Part shown: one piece after another, positions 15,801 to 27,900 of the stretch
Numbering within the stretch: the first letter of the stretch is position 1
Layout: each line of letters opens with the position of its first letter
From: Gossypium raimondii
Lineage: Eukaryota > Streptophyta > Magnoliopsida > Malvales > Malvaceae
Direction: 5' to 3'
Assembly (NCBI RefSeq): GCF_025698545.1
Contig: NC_068566.1
Coordinates: forward strand, 47,533,192 to 47,597,191
Length of the DNA: 64,000 nucleotides
The notes under the pieces: model-generated
What the model was told of the DNA's origin: nothing
The model's input: only the letters and a program-made list of their open reading frames with translations
The model's database searches: none
Made by a program: the position numbers and the translations under genes

Positions 15801-17713
15801 TTTAAGACTTATTTATTAAACGAATCGAACATGAAATGAATAGAAAATTTGATTTATAGTTCATCAACATTTAAGTGTTTGTTTATCAAGTTGCATAAAT
15901 AAATTTGAACAAAATTTTACAGTTTATTTATTAAACGAATCTAACATGAACAAAGCTTGTTCAGTACATTTATGTTAAAAAAATTGTTTAAAACTCATTT
16001 AATAAATCATTTGAAGTTTATTTAAAGTTCATTCATTGTTAAGTTATTATATAATTAATAATATTATTATTGTTTGTGTATTTTTTTATTTATAATATAA
16101 TTATCAATATCTATATTTTATTATTTCATATCTAAAAAGTAAGTTATATGTTCATTTATTAATGATTATAAACATATTCATTTAATTTAAATGAAAGAAT
16201 ATGAACACATTATTCTAAATAAACGAACACATATAATATTAAAAATAAACAAACAAATCAATTTGTTCAAGTTTGATTCATTTTCATCCTTATATTTTTG
16301 TTTGACCCGGTTTATAAGATAGGTTGTTCAAGAAACTGTTGATGTTGGAACAGAGACTGCTGCAACTCTCAAGGCTCAGGTAAATTAACTTCAATTCAAA
16401 GCATTAAGAATCATCAAAAAAAGTTCATGGGCATTTTTGGTCTCAGGTTGAATTTACTGTTTTACTCTTTGGTATTACCGCAGTGATTATTAAGATATAT
16501 TACCTCTTTCATATTTTTTAGACTGAACAAATGAGCAGGATAGTTAATGATCTCGATTCTATCCATTTTTCGATCCAAAAAGCATCTAAATTAGTCAAAG
16601 AAATTGGTAGACAGGTCAATCTCTGAAACATTCACTTCCTTTTTTCATTCATTTAAGCTTTCTCTACCATTAAAATGCATGTTCTAATGTATTTACTTTT
16701 TGTATGCAGGTTGCTACCGATAAGTGCATTATGGCACTATTATTTCTCATTGTGACCGGTATCATAGCCATCATAATTGTCAAGGTACTCTATTTCTCCA
16801 CCTCAAATTAAAATAATCGATTTAGTTAATCGAAAATTTAAAATATCTAATCAAAATTTTTTAAAAACTTATTAACCAATCGAAATAATTTTAATTTGTT
16901 GGAATGGTTAATCAAGTTAACCAAAATATTTACTAATTTTGTTCTTTTTTTTTTTACTTTTGTTTATTTTTAGCTTTATTTTTTCAAATAATTTTAGTTT
17001 TTATAATCTATATTGTTATTTAAGTCCATGAGTATTTTCGTAATTTTGAAGTTGTTAGATTTAAACCTGTTGATTACATCAATAAAATATTAACTTTACT
17101 ACTAAATCAAAAATTTATTTCAATATAATATTTACATTTTAATTATATTATGCATAATTTATAAACCTCATCAATCGTGTATATCTAATAGTGACTAAGT
17201 TGGTGTCACAATTTATATCTATGTTCTATATGCATAGTTTTCAAACGCATATATATAAGAATATTAATTGTATTATGCATAATCTATGTTCTAGTACTTT
17301 TAAGCTCATTATAAATATATATATATATATATATATAAATTTATTAATTTTTATATTTTGGGCTTATATATGTATCGGGCTATGTAATATATTATTAATA
17401 ATTTCGGTTAATTATCCTGTTTTCGATCGAATTAATCAATAACCATAATTAAAAAAAAAACCTTTAATCGACAGACTGAATTAGATGAAGTTATCGTCCG
17501 ATTAGCCAAACTAATTCGACTCAATTATCAAAACTAAAAGTACACGCCCCTTCCCCATTGAACCACTGAACTTCGACATGGTTTATATACTTTATGATCG
17601 ATTATTGGTGTTTTGTTTCTCAGATTGTGAATCCAAACAACAAGGAAATCCGGGATATTCCAGGATTAGCACCGCCGGCAATGAACCGTCGATTACTTTG
17701 GATTCCTTATTGA
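12849..17713 (+). CDS. NPSN11: Novel plant SNARE, NPSN11-type (Qb-SNARE), 10 exons, complete
   Basis: Tail-anchored Qb-SNARE. In Arabidopsis NPSN11 pairs with KNOLLE (Qa), SYP71 (Qc) and VAMP721/722 (R) for vesicle fusion at the cell plate. Exons: 12849-12925, 13066-13158, 13388-13481, 13601-13638, 14339-14430, 15519-15598, 16323-16379, 16522-16614, 16710-16784, 17624-17713. They join in frame to 262 residues (family about 260-270). The N terminus (1-120) is helical and starts MDSLSAVSEELAEIDGQI. The SNARE helix lies at about 150-208 with a candidate zero-layer Gln at 177 (KAQTEQM). The hydrophobic anchor is at about 214-234, followed by a short lumenal tail ending MNRRLLWIPY. That tail, and the N terminus, fit NPSN11 better than NPSN12/13. 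Introns 4, 5 and 6 contain foldback elements and short tandem repeats. Confidence 0.96.
13816..14182. mobile_element. MITE-like foldback element, family A, in NPSN11 intron 4
   Basis: The left end reads GGTAAAAATACCATGGAGGTCCCTG and the right end, read on the opposite strand, gives AGTAAAAGTATCATGGATGC, forming imperfect terminal inverted repeats. The internal arms are also complementary, for example ACATGGCATGCCACATGT near the centre. There is no coding capacity. A second member of the same family lies at 24305-24674. Confidence 0.75.
14684..15134. mobile_element. MITE-like foldback element, family B, in NPSN11 intron 5
   Basis: The left arm GGGTAAAAAACATCTCCAGT, followed by CCCTCTCAATTTT, is the inverted complement of the right arm ending GAGAGGGACTGGAGAAG and then TTTTTTTTACC. 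Both arms extend inward for about 100 bp ('ATTGAGCAAATTG..' against 'CAATTTGCTCAAT'). No open frame is present. The sequence is distinct from family A. Confidence 0.75.
15608..15955. repeat. Tandem repeats in NPSN11 intron 6
   Basis: A ~36-bp unit (TTTC.GTGCATAAGATTTT with GTTAACATATACTT) occurs twice at about 15613-15680. It is followed by a ~120-bp imperfect tandem pair (about 15713-15835 and 15836-15955) sharing GAATAGAAAATTTGATT, TTCATCAACATTTA and TATTAAACGAATC. All are intronic. Confidence 0.7.
17316..17336. repeat. (TA)n microsatellite in NPSN11 intron 9
   Basis: A short perfect TA run within a very AT-rich 839-bp intron that otherwise shows nothing recognisable. Confidence 0.85.
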
Positions 17714-19330
17714 AAGAGTTATGAACAAAACTACCTGATGATATGCTATCAGGATTATTCGCAGCCGAACTGAAACAACGAATTGACCTGCCATTATCCA
17801 TGGCTGATGCCCCTGTTGAAGAATTGATACATATGGTTGCGTTTTGGTGTGAACCGGCAGTATTTATTATACGTTGAATAGCATTAGCAAATAGCATGGT
17901 GAGTTTCGTTGAACCATATTGCTTCTTAGAGCTAAGAAATTTGACCTGATGGACGAGAGGAATGGCTGCTGCTTGTTAGTTCATTTGCCTTGTGTAATTT
18001 AAAACCTCCTATATTTTCTTTTGCTCTATGCATTGTTATGTTTTTTAGAAGTTCTATTTTGATGCTATTCTCAAGTATAGAAGCATTAGTATCAAGTCAC
18101 CTAGTAGAGGTCTAATTATGATTTCAGTCCCTATGCTGAAATTTGTTATTATTTTAATTTGAATGATTTGGTGTTATTATTAGTACATTTAAATTGATAG
18201 CACAATTAGTTGATGTTGTTAAAGTGATAATGTGAATTTTATTTTATTGGTATCTGATTATACGATTAAAGTCGCATGAAAATCATCAACCATATTCTGC
18301 ATGGTAGAGATACTAAAACCATAATTAAATATTTTTAACATGAAATGACTTAGATAAAAAGATCATCAAAATGCTAAATGAAATTTGTTCATACAAAGAA
18401 GTGGTTTAGAGGTTGGAGATGATTCACATTACGGATGTGCAAAGTCATAAGATTAATCGTGAAAAAAGGGATTGAGAAGATAATTGAGCAAGTCTCTACG
18501 CTTATGAAGGGAATTTATAAGTTTTTCATGTGGATCCCATGAAGTCACCTATCTTATCGAGTGACTTGTTGAGTTGTTGGTGAGCATTTAACATATGCAT
18601 TTAAAAATTAAGGTGAGTTTTGTCTTTATAAATTATCTTAGGTGGATATTGATATGATAGGATAAGATTCACATATAGAGCATGCATGCAAAGCATTGGT
18701 ATCGATAACTATGCAATGCAATATACACTTTTTTGGTAAAATATTTTTAATGGATAAATTTCTCTGATTAAAGTGGTTGACTTAGCGAGATTCTTTAAAT
18801 AAAATGAAGATATGTAATAATTGTTTCCCAAGGATGGTAATAGACTGACTTTCCTTGAAACTAAAGTCGGCATGGTTGGGTCTTATAATCATGTATAATA
18901 GTTTGGAAGAATTCCACTTAAAAAATTACAATTTATCAATAGTGTATATTCGAAATTACATAACTTTTAATAAATAAAGACCCACGTGTCACTACTTTAT
19001 TGGAAGTTGAAATAACGTATTAGTAATGTGCTGGCCTCCTAAAAATTGATCGAAAAAATATTTTCATATATTTGAGTTCTCTATAAAAAGTCTAAAGTTT
19101 GATGAGAAAATGCAAAAGGAAAGGAAAGTTTCTACCAAGAAAGTTCTTCAGAGAAAAGTAGTCTTTAAAGTTTCAACATGGGAAAACGATCCGTTTTATG
19201 ATAGTCACTTTCAATGCCCCAAATCCTCGGCAAAAAATCAAGGAAGATGGGTGATAATCATCTATTATGAAATGGGATTCACCTTAGAAAATGGAAGACA
19301 AAATCGAAACCCCTTAAAATTTTAAATGTT

Positions 19331-19709
19331 AATATATCATTTCATACTTGAATTTAGTTTTAATGTTTAATTTAGTAGTAGTATTTTTTATCTCAATTTG
19401 GAACCTGAATTTAGCTTTAATGTTCAATTTGGTACCCAGATAAAATGGTATCAGTGTCTTAATGAATATTTGACATACTATAGTAAAAAAACATAAGTAC
19501 TTAATTGAGACAAAACAAAAGCTTAAGTATCAAATTGGATATTAAGCCAAAGTTAAATACTTGATTGCGACAAAAAAAAACTCAAGTATCAAATTGAAAA
19601 GCTCAAGTAACAAATTGAACATTTTAATTAAATTTAGGTACCAAATTGAAAAAAAACTCAGGTTCGAAATTAAATATTAAAACCAAACTTATGTACCTAA
19701 TAATATACT
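19331..19709. mobile_element. Inverted-repeat (MITE-like) element, family C
   Basis: The left arm contains ATACTTGAATTTAGTTTTAA followed by TGTTTAATTT. The right arm read on the other strand is near-identical (ATAAGTTTGGTTTTAATATT followed by TAATTT). Internally, the phrase AAGTATCAAATTG recurs several times on alternating strands. No coding capacity is present. Exact ends and target duplication are not clear. Confidence 0.6.
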
Positions 19710-20802
19710 AACTAAAATGTAATTAGTACAAAAATATTACAATAGTAATTTTAATATAATAAATTTATTATATACTAGATTATAACAAGGTAAAAAGTTA
19801 TGGAAACAAATATACTTATGAAAAAGTACATAAAAATCAAAAGAGGTTTTAATTGAAATAGTTAAATTGAAACTTTGAACAATACCTTTATATTAATATT
19901 TGTTACTTAGTAAAAATAATAATTTTTAGTTATTTCAATTGAGTTAATGTTAATTTGACTCATGGCGCCAGTTTAATTAAAAGTTTAAATAATAATATAG
20001 TTATTATAATGTACTTATTTATATTATACTTAAACCCTTAATTGAATTAGTGTCACTAGTCAACTTAACATCAATTCAATTAGAAAATAATTAAAATTAT
20101 TATTTCTACCAAATAAGTTATCTTAGTATGAGAGGTCTTTAGTCATTTTATATTTATATAAAGTCATTAAAATCTACGTAATGAGATATTTGAATCTAAG
20201 ACACTATGATTTTTGAACTTTCAACTTTATCATTTTTTTACATAATTATAATTTTAAATAAATATTTTATAATTTCAAAAATAAATAATGAATTTTCAGA
20301 TATTTTTAAAGATTTTTTATAATTTTTAATAATTTTTTCGGGATTATTGTTAAAATGTTGTAAAAGTACCAAATTGAATGTTTTAGCTATAGTTCAAGGA
20401 TCAAATTGGATATTAATCCTTAAAGTAAAATGCCACCTCACTTTTTCGTTAAGATTGTAACGGCCATCAACGGATGAATGACCAAAACGTTATAAGCTGA
20501 TAACTTTAATGACTAAAATGTAATTTTTTATAGTTTAGTGACAAAAGAAAGAAATTTCACCAAAATTTAGTGACCATTTTTATAGTTTGCCAATTTACGA
20601 AAAAAACAAAGCCTTTCGAGATTATGTAACGTACATGTAATTATTCCAAAAATATTTTTTTTCCATAACAATAAATTAATTTATTGCTTAATTATTAAGA
20701 TAATACAAAAATAAAATTTCAAAGAAGAGAAATTTCCTATTAGATAAAGGGTAAAAATGGAAAAAAGCATCATATTCTTGGGGACCAAGGTAAGGCGCAC
20801 GT

Positions 20803-20810
20803 TATAAATA
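20803..20810 (+). promoter_or_regulatory. TATA box of the DUF2828/vWA gene
   Basis: TATAAATA lies 70-77 bp upstream of the ATG at 20880, the usual plant spacing for a short 5' UTR. The downstream segment is C/T-rich (CTTCTTCTTC near 20853). Confidence 0.65.
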
Positions 20811-20879
20811 AACCATATTCAAGCCCGTCGTTCCACATTCGAAACAAAATCCCTTCTTCTTCTTTATCCCTCATCAACA

Positions 20880-22778
20880 ATGTCGCCACCGTCTCTTCTC
20901 GGCCCACCGGAGCTCCGCCACCCCACTCCTCCAAAGCCTGAAACCACTGTCGTCACCACCACCACTAAAGTTCCAAGCGATCCATTCATGGATCTAATGT
21001 TGGCTAATTTCAATGAAGCCAATAACACACCTTCGATGGGATTCACCGAAAATAATTCAGCCACTTATTTAGCCACCGGCAACCCTTGCCTTGACTTTTT
21101 TTTCCATGTGGTACCTAATTCCCCACCCGATTCCATTAAAGAAATGTTGGGTCGAGCTTGGAATTTTGATCCATTGATGACTCTGAAGCTAATTTGTAAC
21201 TTACGTGGTGTTCGTGGTACAGGGAAATCCGACAAGGAAGGGTTTTATACGGCGGCGTTTTGGTTACACGATCATCATCCTAAAACCCTTGCTTGTAATT
21301 TGGATTCCTTTGTTAATTTTGGGTATTTCAAGGATTTACCCGAAATTCTGTATCGTATGCTTGAAGGATCTACTGTTAGACAGGTTCAGAAACATGATTG
21401 GTTGATAAGAAAACAGGGGAAATTCAGAGGGGGAAGCCGTTGTTATTCAAAGAAGCAAAAAGTGGAAAAATCAAAACCCACAGGAGCTACAAACCCGAAT
21501 TTGGAGAAAGCAAAAGCAAGGGACTTAAGAAAGGAAAAGAAGATTTCAATGGCGAAAAAGGTGATCGAGCGATATTCAAGAGACCCAGATTTCAGGTTCC
21601 TTTATGAATGTGTCTCTGATCTTTTTGCTGCTTGTCTTAAATCAGATATGGAGTTTTTGAAATCTAATGAAACTAGAAAGATTGGTCTTGCTGCAAAATG
21701 GTGTCCTTCAATTGATTCTTCATTTGATAAATCAACATTGTTATGTGAAAGCATTTCCAGGAAAATATTTTCTCGAGAAAATTATCCTGAATATGAAGGA
21801 ATCGATGAAGAACATTATGCTTACCGTGTTCGTGATCGGCTTAGGAAAGATGTGTTAGTGCCACTGCGTAAAGTTTTAGAATTACCAGAAGTATACATTG
21901 GTGCAAATAAATGGGATTCAATCCCTTACAACAGAGTAGCTTCTATAGCAATGAAGTTTTACAAGGAGAAGTTTTTAAAACACGATAAAGATCGGTTTTC
22001 GAAGTATTTAGAAGATGTAAAAGCCGGAAAGTCGACAATCGCAGCCGGTGCATTACTCCCACACGAAATAATCGCTGAATTAAACAAAGCCGACGACGAA
22101 CAAGTTGAGCAAGTAGCAGAGCTTCAATGGCAGAGGATGGTGAATGACTTATTACAAAAAGGTAAACTTCGTAATTGTATGGCGGTTTCTGATGTTTCCG
22201 GTAGTATGCACGGGATTCCGATGGAAGTTTCAGTCGCATTAGGCGTATTGGTATCGGATTTAAGTGAAAAACCATGGAAAGGAAAGCTTATAACTTTTAG
22301 TGCAAGCCCTAAACTTATATTAGTAGAAGGTGAAAACTTGAAGGAAAAAACAGAGTTTGTGAGAGATATGGAATGGGGTTACAACACTGATTTTCAAAAA
22401 GTATTTGATCTTATATTGAAAGTTGCTGTTGAAGGGAATTTAAAACGAGAACAAATGATTAAAAGGTTGTTTGTGTTTAGTGATATGGAATTTGATCAAG
22501 CTTCAATGTCACCATGGGAGACTGATTATGATGTTATTGTAAAGAAATTTACACAGAGAGGGTATGGAGATGTGATCCCACAAATTGTGTTTTGGAATTT
22601 GAGACATTCAAGGGCTACACCAGTGCCTGCAACTCAAAAAGGGGTTGCTTTGGTTAGTGGATTTTCGAAGAATTTATTAAAGATGTTTTTGGATGAAGAT
22701 GGTGATATAAACCCTGTTGCTGTTATGGAAGCTGCTATTTCTGGTGAGGAGTATCAGAAATTGGTTGTACTTGATTGA
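20880..22778 (+). CDS. DUF2828 / TROVE-like and vWA-like domain protein, intronless, 632 aa
   Basis: A single uninterrupted frame. It belongs to the widespread plant DUF2828 family, whose members combine an N-terminal helical region resembling TROVE/Ro60 folds with a C-terminal von Willebrand A-like domain. The biochemical role of plant members is not established. The N terminus (1-35) is Pro-rich. Residues about 75-180 include WNFDPLMTLKLICNLRGVRGTGKSD, typical of the family. Basic segments lie around 170-225. The vWA-like part holds DVSGS at D438-S442, a DxSxS MIDAS-type metal site, then a T in NTDF and an FSDMEFDQA strand that fit the other MIDAS loops. The first ATG lies 70 bp after a TATA box. 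An AATAAA at about 22826 could serve polyadenylation. The gene is convergent with VPS13, with 836 bp between stop codons. Length is normal for the family. Confidence 0.92.
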   Translation: MSPPSLLGPPELRHPTPPKPETTVVTTTTKVPSDPFMDLMLANFNEANNTPSMGFTENNSATYLATGNPCLDFFFHVVPNSPPDSIKEMLGRAWNFDPLMTLKLICNLRGVRGTGKSDKEGFYTAAFWLHDHHPKTLACNLDSFVNFGYFKDLPEILYRMLEGSTVRQVQKHDWLIRKQGKFRGGSRCYSKKQKVEKSKPTGATNPNLEKAKARDLRKEKKISMAKKVIERYSRDPDFRFLYECVSDLFAACLKSDMEFLKSNETRKIGLAAKWCPSIDSSFDKSTLLCESISRKIFSRENYPEYEGIDEEHYAYRVRDRLRKDVLVPLRKVLELPEVYIGANKWDSIPYNRVASIAMKFYKEKFLKHDKDRFSKYLEDVKAGKSTIAAGALLPHEIIAELNKADDEQVEQVAELQWQRMVNDLLQKGKLRNCMAVSDVSGSMHGIPMEVSVALGVLVSDLSEKPWKGKLITFSASPKLILVEGENLKEKTEFVRDMEWGYNTDFQKVFDLILKVAVEGNLKREQMIKRLFVFSDMEFDQASMSPWETDYDVIVKKFTQRGYGDVIPQIVFWNLRHSRATPVPATQKGVALVSGFSKNLLKMFLDEDGDINPVAVMEAAISGEEYQKLVVLD

Positions 22779-23614
22779 TAGAAGGATGAAGTTTCTTTGT
22801 CTATATCAAATTTTTATAAAAAGGAATAAAGTTTTGCTATTTCATTTCCCATTTTTTTTTCAGATCTGTATATATTTTTCATTTTGTTGTTAGATGTATA
22901 CAATATCTACACTAGACTACTCGCTCAGATTTATTTGGCTCCCAATTTAATAAAAAATCATTTTAACACCTTATTTAATTTTTATCTTTACTGATGTCAT
23001 ATAGATGTAATTAGTATTTAATTAATTTTTAAATTTAAAAATATGATGTGTAATTTATGTAGCAATTCACATGTATTACTTTTTGGTAAAACTAAAAATC
23101 AAAAATGTTATTATGCCCTGAATTTTGCAAGTTTAAGATTAAAATATTAAACTTGAAAATGGGTTGTCAAAAGATTAAATTCATTTAAAATATAGATAAC
23201 AGTTCAAATTGTTTTAAATTTGTGATATATTATATTATATTATATTATTATACTATATTATGTAATTCATGATATATAAAAATAATATATAGTGATATAT
23301 AACACTATAACCTGAACTTAGTCATATATAAATGGACAAAATTTTATATGTTAATATTATTCTTAAACTCGACTTAAATCTGACCTGCCAGTGTATCAAC
23401 TATTCAAATTTATCCTAACTGCTAATTGGTAAATTAAAAAAAAGTCAAAAACTTCTGTTGAAATGTACTTTGCTTTATCAAAAAAATGCTTCTTGGGAAT
23501 TCATTTACATCTTTGATTTTTGGTATTAACAATACTTAAAGGTCAAATCAATTTGTACACACATACATACATCTCACATTCAATCTAAAAAAATAGCAAA
23601 AAAAAAAAAAAGAT
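22779..23614. other. Intergenic space between convergent genes
   Basis: Contains 3' UTR sequence for both neighbours, an AATAAA at about 22826 (+), and a (TATAT/TATTA) tract at 23226-23265. No gene was seen. Confidence 0.7.
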
Positions 23615-24967
23615 TCAGTGAGCTTCTAATGATTGCTGAGGCTGGAAATGATCAGGAATTTTCCTGGGTTTCCAATCCTTGTTTTCTTTACTTTCCCTTA
23701 AAGCAACAAAATGAAGAGCTTCACTTTTGACTTGGTAAACATGACAACCCCATGGATATGATTCTGGTGCAGACCATATTTTTTGCTCTTCAAATGTAGT
23801 TTCCTCCAATATTACTTCGGCCACACATTGTACTAAATTGGGTTCTGGCTCCTCAAAACCCGGTACAGCAACACAACCGAGACTGGTGAATCCTTCAGGA
23901 GCTCTTGGATACCAAATAGACAATGGAGTTGTGTAGTCATCCATACAATTCCTCCACACCTGCAAAAAACTCTCAAATATGAAGATTCGAATTCATGCAA
24001 CTAAAACAGGATGTCATTAAGTAGCTCCTAAAAGTCCTCAAGATGGCTATTTGAAAGATTGAATCCGATATTCTTACCAAGTCATAACCCACAGGAAGTG
24101 CAAATAGCTTGTCGATGCTTCGATAAACAGCTGCAACATTAGGAGGATGGTTCCCAACACGAGCTATGTCACCAACAGAGACATACCTGAAGGAAAGAAA
24201 ATTATTCTGCTTGATATTTAAAAACAAATAAGAGGGGGAAAAGAAGCAACAAGGACTAACATGGTTCACTAGCTAGCAATGTTTATCAAGAAATGACTAA
24301 AGTCAGTAAAAGTATTGTGGAGGCCTGTACTAGGAGTCTGATTGCATTTTTCCCCCTTTACTCAAAAAATGGAAAAATTAGTTTTTGTACTTTAGATCAA
24401 AGAGCAAACTGATCCTATTAAAAATTATATCCATTTCTGCTGTTAAAAACTAGTCCATGTCAGTCAACTTGAGTTACACATGGCACACCACGTGTCAATG
24501 TTTGGTTATTCCATCAACCACAGCAGTTTTTAACAGTACAAATGGATGAAATTTTTAACAGAAAAGGCCAATTTGCTCTTTGATCTAATGTATAAAGAAT
24601 AATTTTCCCTTTTTCAGTAGAGGGGCAAAACGTAATCTGACTCCTATACAGGGACCTCCATGGTACTTTTACCACTAAATGTAATAGGTGCTACCATTTA
24701 TCATAAAATAAGTATTTTTCAAGGTTTGCAACACTTCCGTAATTTCGGGTCACAAGTGATTAGCACCAGCAGAACATTCTGAACGTAAAGGCTACATATT
24801 TCATGTAAACACATAGGAAGCTACAGCAATCAGATTCAGAAATAAGACTTTTGAGTAAATACAAACTCTAATCTATGTAAGACAAAAAAGTGCTACGAAG
24901 AATTTAATAGTTACCCGTCTGGACAAATGGGCCTCCAAATGCTACACAATCCACCATCATCTGATGC
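23615..24967 (-). CDS. VPS13: VPS13 exons 63-65: C-terminal VPS62-like motifs and stop
   Basis: Exons 24915-24967, 24078-24186 and 23615-23959. They carry two further W-x-P-x-x-P-x-G motifs: IWRPICPDGYVSVGDIARVG, split by an intron, and IWYPRAPEGFTSLGCVAVPG. A strand YPWGCHVYQVKSEALHFVAL follows, and the end PQQSLEAH is followed by the stop at 23615-23617. This places part of the VPS62-like module at the extreme C terminus, about 2,000 residues from the first four copies. Confidence 0.88.
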
Positions 24968-27900
24968 CTGATAGACAAAATAAACTTTTTATGTTGAGAA
25001 TGTGCCATTAAATTATCTTGACTGCATCAAGTATAGTATGGTAAATCATAAAGCACCTTTTTTCTGCATAACGAACATCGACCTTTCAATTCTCTCTCGC
25101 TGCTCCAGATCTTCATGAAGTTTACACTGTGTCTAACAAATTTAGTTTCTTCAAGTGCAGAACTTGATGAAGAGAGCTCTCTTGACTTGATGATGGATTT
25201 CTTGAGGGCATGTACTGATTTCCTATCATTCTCACTCCCGGAAAAATATACGTATCTCTGGCTTGAAGGAACCTGCACGTGGAGAATCTTATAAGTATTG
25301 TTTATGTAAAAGGATAAAGATGTATGCAAAGTACGAACCTTTAACATAATGCTGTTTACGTCAGCTTGATACATTCTCCACATCTTACGCGCTACTGAAC
25401 ATATCTTAACAGCTTGTGGTTCTATTCCCTCAACCTCTTCAACATTGCACTTTATGACTCTAACAAAAGATTCTGATCTCTTAAAATTCTTAAGATGTAG
25501 GAGCAAGTGAGAAGGCAACTGATTGCCTTGGTTTGCCAACTCCAGTGCCATGAGCTCTTTCCATGGGACATCCCACATGATCTTGCAAGGTTTTTTGTCC
25601 ATTTTGTCGAGCGATGAACACTGTGGACAATGGAGAAAGAAGGCATCAGAAAATCAGCCGAAATTTATTTATATATGCAGTGTCATAGCTCAATTCCCCT
25701 CAAGTCCTTGAGCAAAAAAAAGATTCCCTTGAGTCACCTGCAAGAGCATAACTCGCTTATTGGTCACCAAAACTATTTTGTGGTTTGTTAGTAGAAAATG
25801 CTCCTCGTAATGATCAGACCAAGCAAATTTTGAGGGCACTTTGAATATTTCTGTACAGCCAAAATGTTGACTTGCTTGTGCCAGATAGAGTACCATCTGG
25901 AAACAAAGGACAAACAATCAAATTCACAAATATTTTCCAAACAGATGGATAAAGAATACATATTTCTATTTCTTTCATTTGAAGCTCTGCAAGCGTTCAA
26001 TGTGTGAACAGATTGATGGGGCTTAATAAGCACACTTTTCCATTGTCAATCACATGCATATCAGAACGACTATCAACCTATATTCCATGCCAATCTCAGT
26101 GACAGTCTCATGTCTAAGGTGTCCGCATTTGCTAATCCTATTCTAGACCCACAAATAATGCTAATTCTAGGCAACAATGATCCCAATTAACAATTCCTCT
26201 ACTATAAGGTGCTTCAAACTACTTCAAATACTTAGCAACGTTCTATGAGATTATATTAGGACAACATGAAACCTGACTAGAAAATTTGTCTAATATCATG
26301 AAATAATGTCGTCTTTGCAAATTTTGCAAATAATCTTTTATCTTTTATAGAATATGCTAATTTTTCATTACTTGTTGGCAAGAAAACAAAATAAATAGTT
26401 TTTTTCTGAAAACATGAAATTTCACTAGAGAAGCATATGAGAGAAAATTTTCTGTTATATAGAGTTATTCTACATCATTTAAGTTAGAAATTTTGATGCA
26501 TTACATTCAGGAATTGGCTCTCTACCTATTGCCAATTGTTTAGGTTGGACTTTTAAAATGGTATAAAATCTAGGTTGTTTGCACAAGGCCTATTTGCTTT
26601 TGTTGCTACTATTTGGCCTACACATAAGAGGGAGTCTGCGGTGACTCGCTTAGGTCTATCTACCTATTACCAATTAATTTTAGGTTGGATACTTATTAGA
26701 TTCTATGATCGTTGGTTTGGGTGGTCAATGCTCAACCATTTCATTCTTTCCAATAAAAGCAACAAAAAGTAAAATGATAGCTTTCTCTAAGCACAAATTC
26801 AGACACATCTCATGACAAACAATTTCCATATATCAAAAAGGCCAATTTGGTACCTGACCAGTAGCTTCTTTCTCAGAGTACTCTCTAAGTATACCATCAG
26901 CACGAATAGCTCGGGGATTTCTAATTCTCTGAAAGGTGCTTTTGTTATTCAAAACCTCCAAACACTTGGAACAACTAGCACCAATTCCATCAACTGTCAA
27001 TGAGAAGAAATCTAATACCCCACTGACAGGTTGAACAAAGATTCCTAGGAAAGCACGTCCTATTCCCTGTGCAAGTCCCAGGAGACCATACTGTCTTGCA
27101 TTTTCCACCGGTTTTCTCACAACCCCAACCACACCAAAAGCAACACCCTGGGCAAGAGCTTCTGCTCCTTGAATAATTCCGTCACCTACCCCAGTGATTC
27201 TCCTTGACGATATCTGATCTTAGGTTAATCTACTTCTCAAATTTTTAAACCGAAGTTATTAACAGAAACAAAAAGAAAAGCTTACCTGCTTTGAGCGCAT
27301 TTGCAGAAACTGCCCATCAGTTGAAAGCTCTGCAAATCCCTTACTCAGAGAAGCCAAGGTCGAACTAGTCATACCAAGTACATCTACTGAAAATAACAAG
27401 TGAAGAGGGTTATGAATCAAATCTTGCCAAATACGGTTTACAACTGCACGAGCTATGGAACTTCTCCGCATGAATCTGTCTTTGCGCATCACCCTCCTTA
27501 GATGCACCTATAATTAAAGGCTCAAAAGTCAGTAGCCTTATTCATGTAAAAGAAATCTTCCTATAGAATGTCTGCTGACTCAATATCCTAAATGCTACTT
27601 TAATAGGCAGGAGTGCTGTCATGTTAAGTAAAAAATGTTCCCAGACCTGAATTCTAAATGCGTTTCCAACAGCAGAAAGTATAGGACTCCACACACCCAG
27701 AACTCCATGAGGTCTTTGGGCTGGTGCTGTCTCCAATGACACTTTCAACCTTACCTCTGAAATATCTATCAGGCTGAAAAGATCAGAAGAGGGAAACATA
27801 ATTATTTCCTTTCAGCTTCAAAACTAATTATTTCCTTTCGGCTTCAAAACCCTAAATGATACTTTCTATTAAGTACAGTACTGATAATGAAGATGAAACC

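Larger units (their letters stand above)
17714..20879. other. Intergenic region between the NPSN11-type gene and the DUF2828 gene
   Basis: The first ~350 bp are probably the NPSN11 3' UTR and flank. The rest is AT-rich. It includes an inverted-repeat element at 19331-19709 (separate entry). It also holds pieces at 20400-20600 of the 'AGTTTAGTGAC' / 'TTTAGTGACCATTTTTATAG' type that recur in plant MITE remnants. The 71-codon open frame at 19110-19325 matches nothing known. The core promoter of the next gene lies at the right end. Confidence 0.6.

Noticed and set aside
17191-17442. 83-codon open frame in NPSN11 intron 9
   Set aside because: It sits in a TA-repeat-rich intron and its product is Ile/Tyr/Asn low complexity.
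19110-19325. 71-codon open frame upstream of element C
   Set aside because: No recognisable family, promoter or conserved motif. It is compatible with chance.
21943-22275. 110-codon minus-strand frame inside the DUF2828 gene
   Set aside because: It is the antisense shadow of a clear coding exon.
26575-26772. 65-codon plus-strand frame in a VPS13 intron
   Set aside because: It falls in a repeated plant intronic sequence (two TACCTATT.CCAATT copies) and matches no protein.
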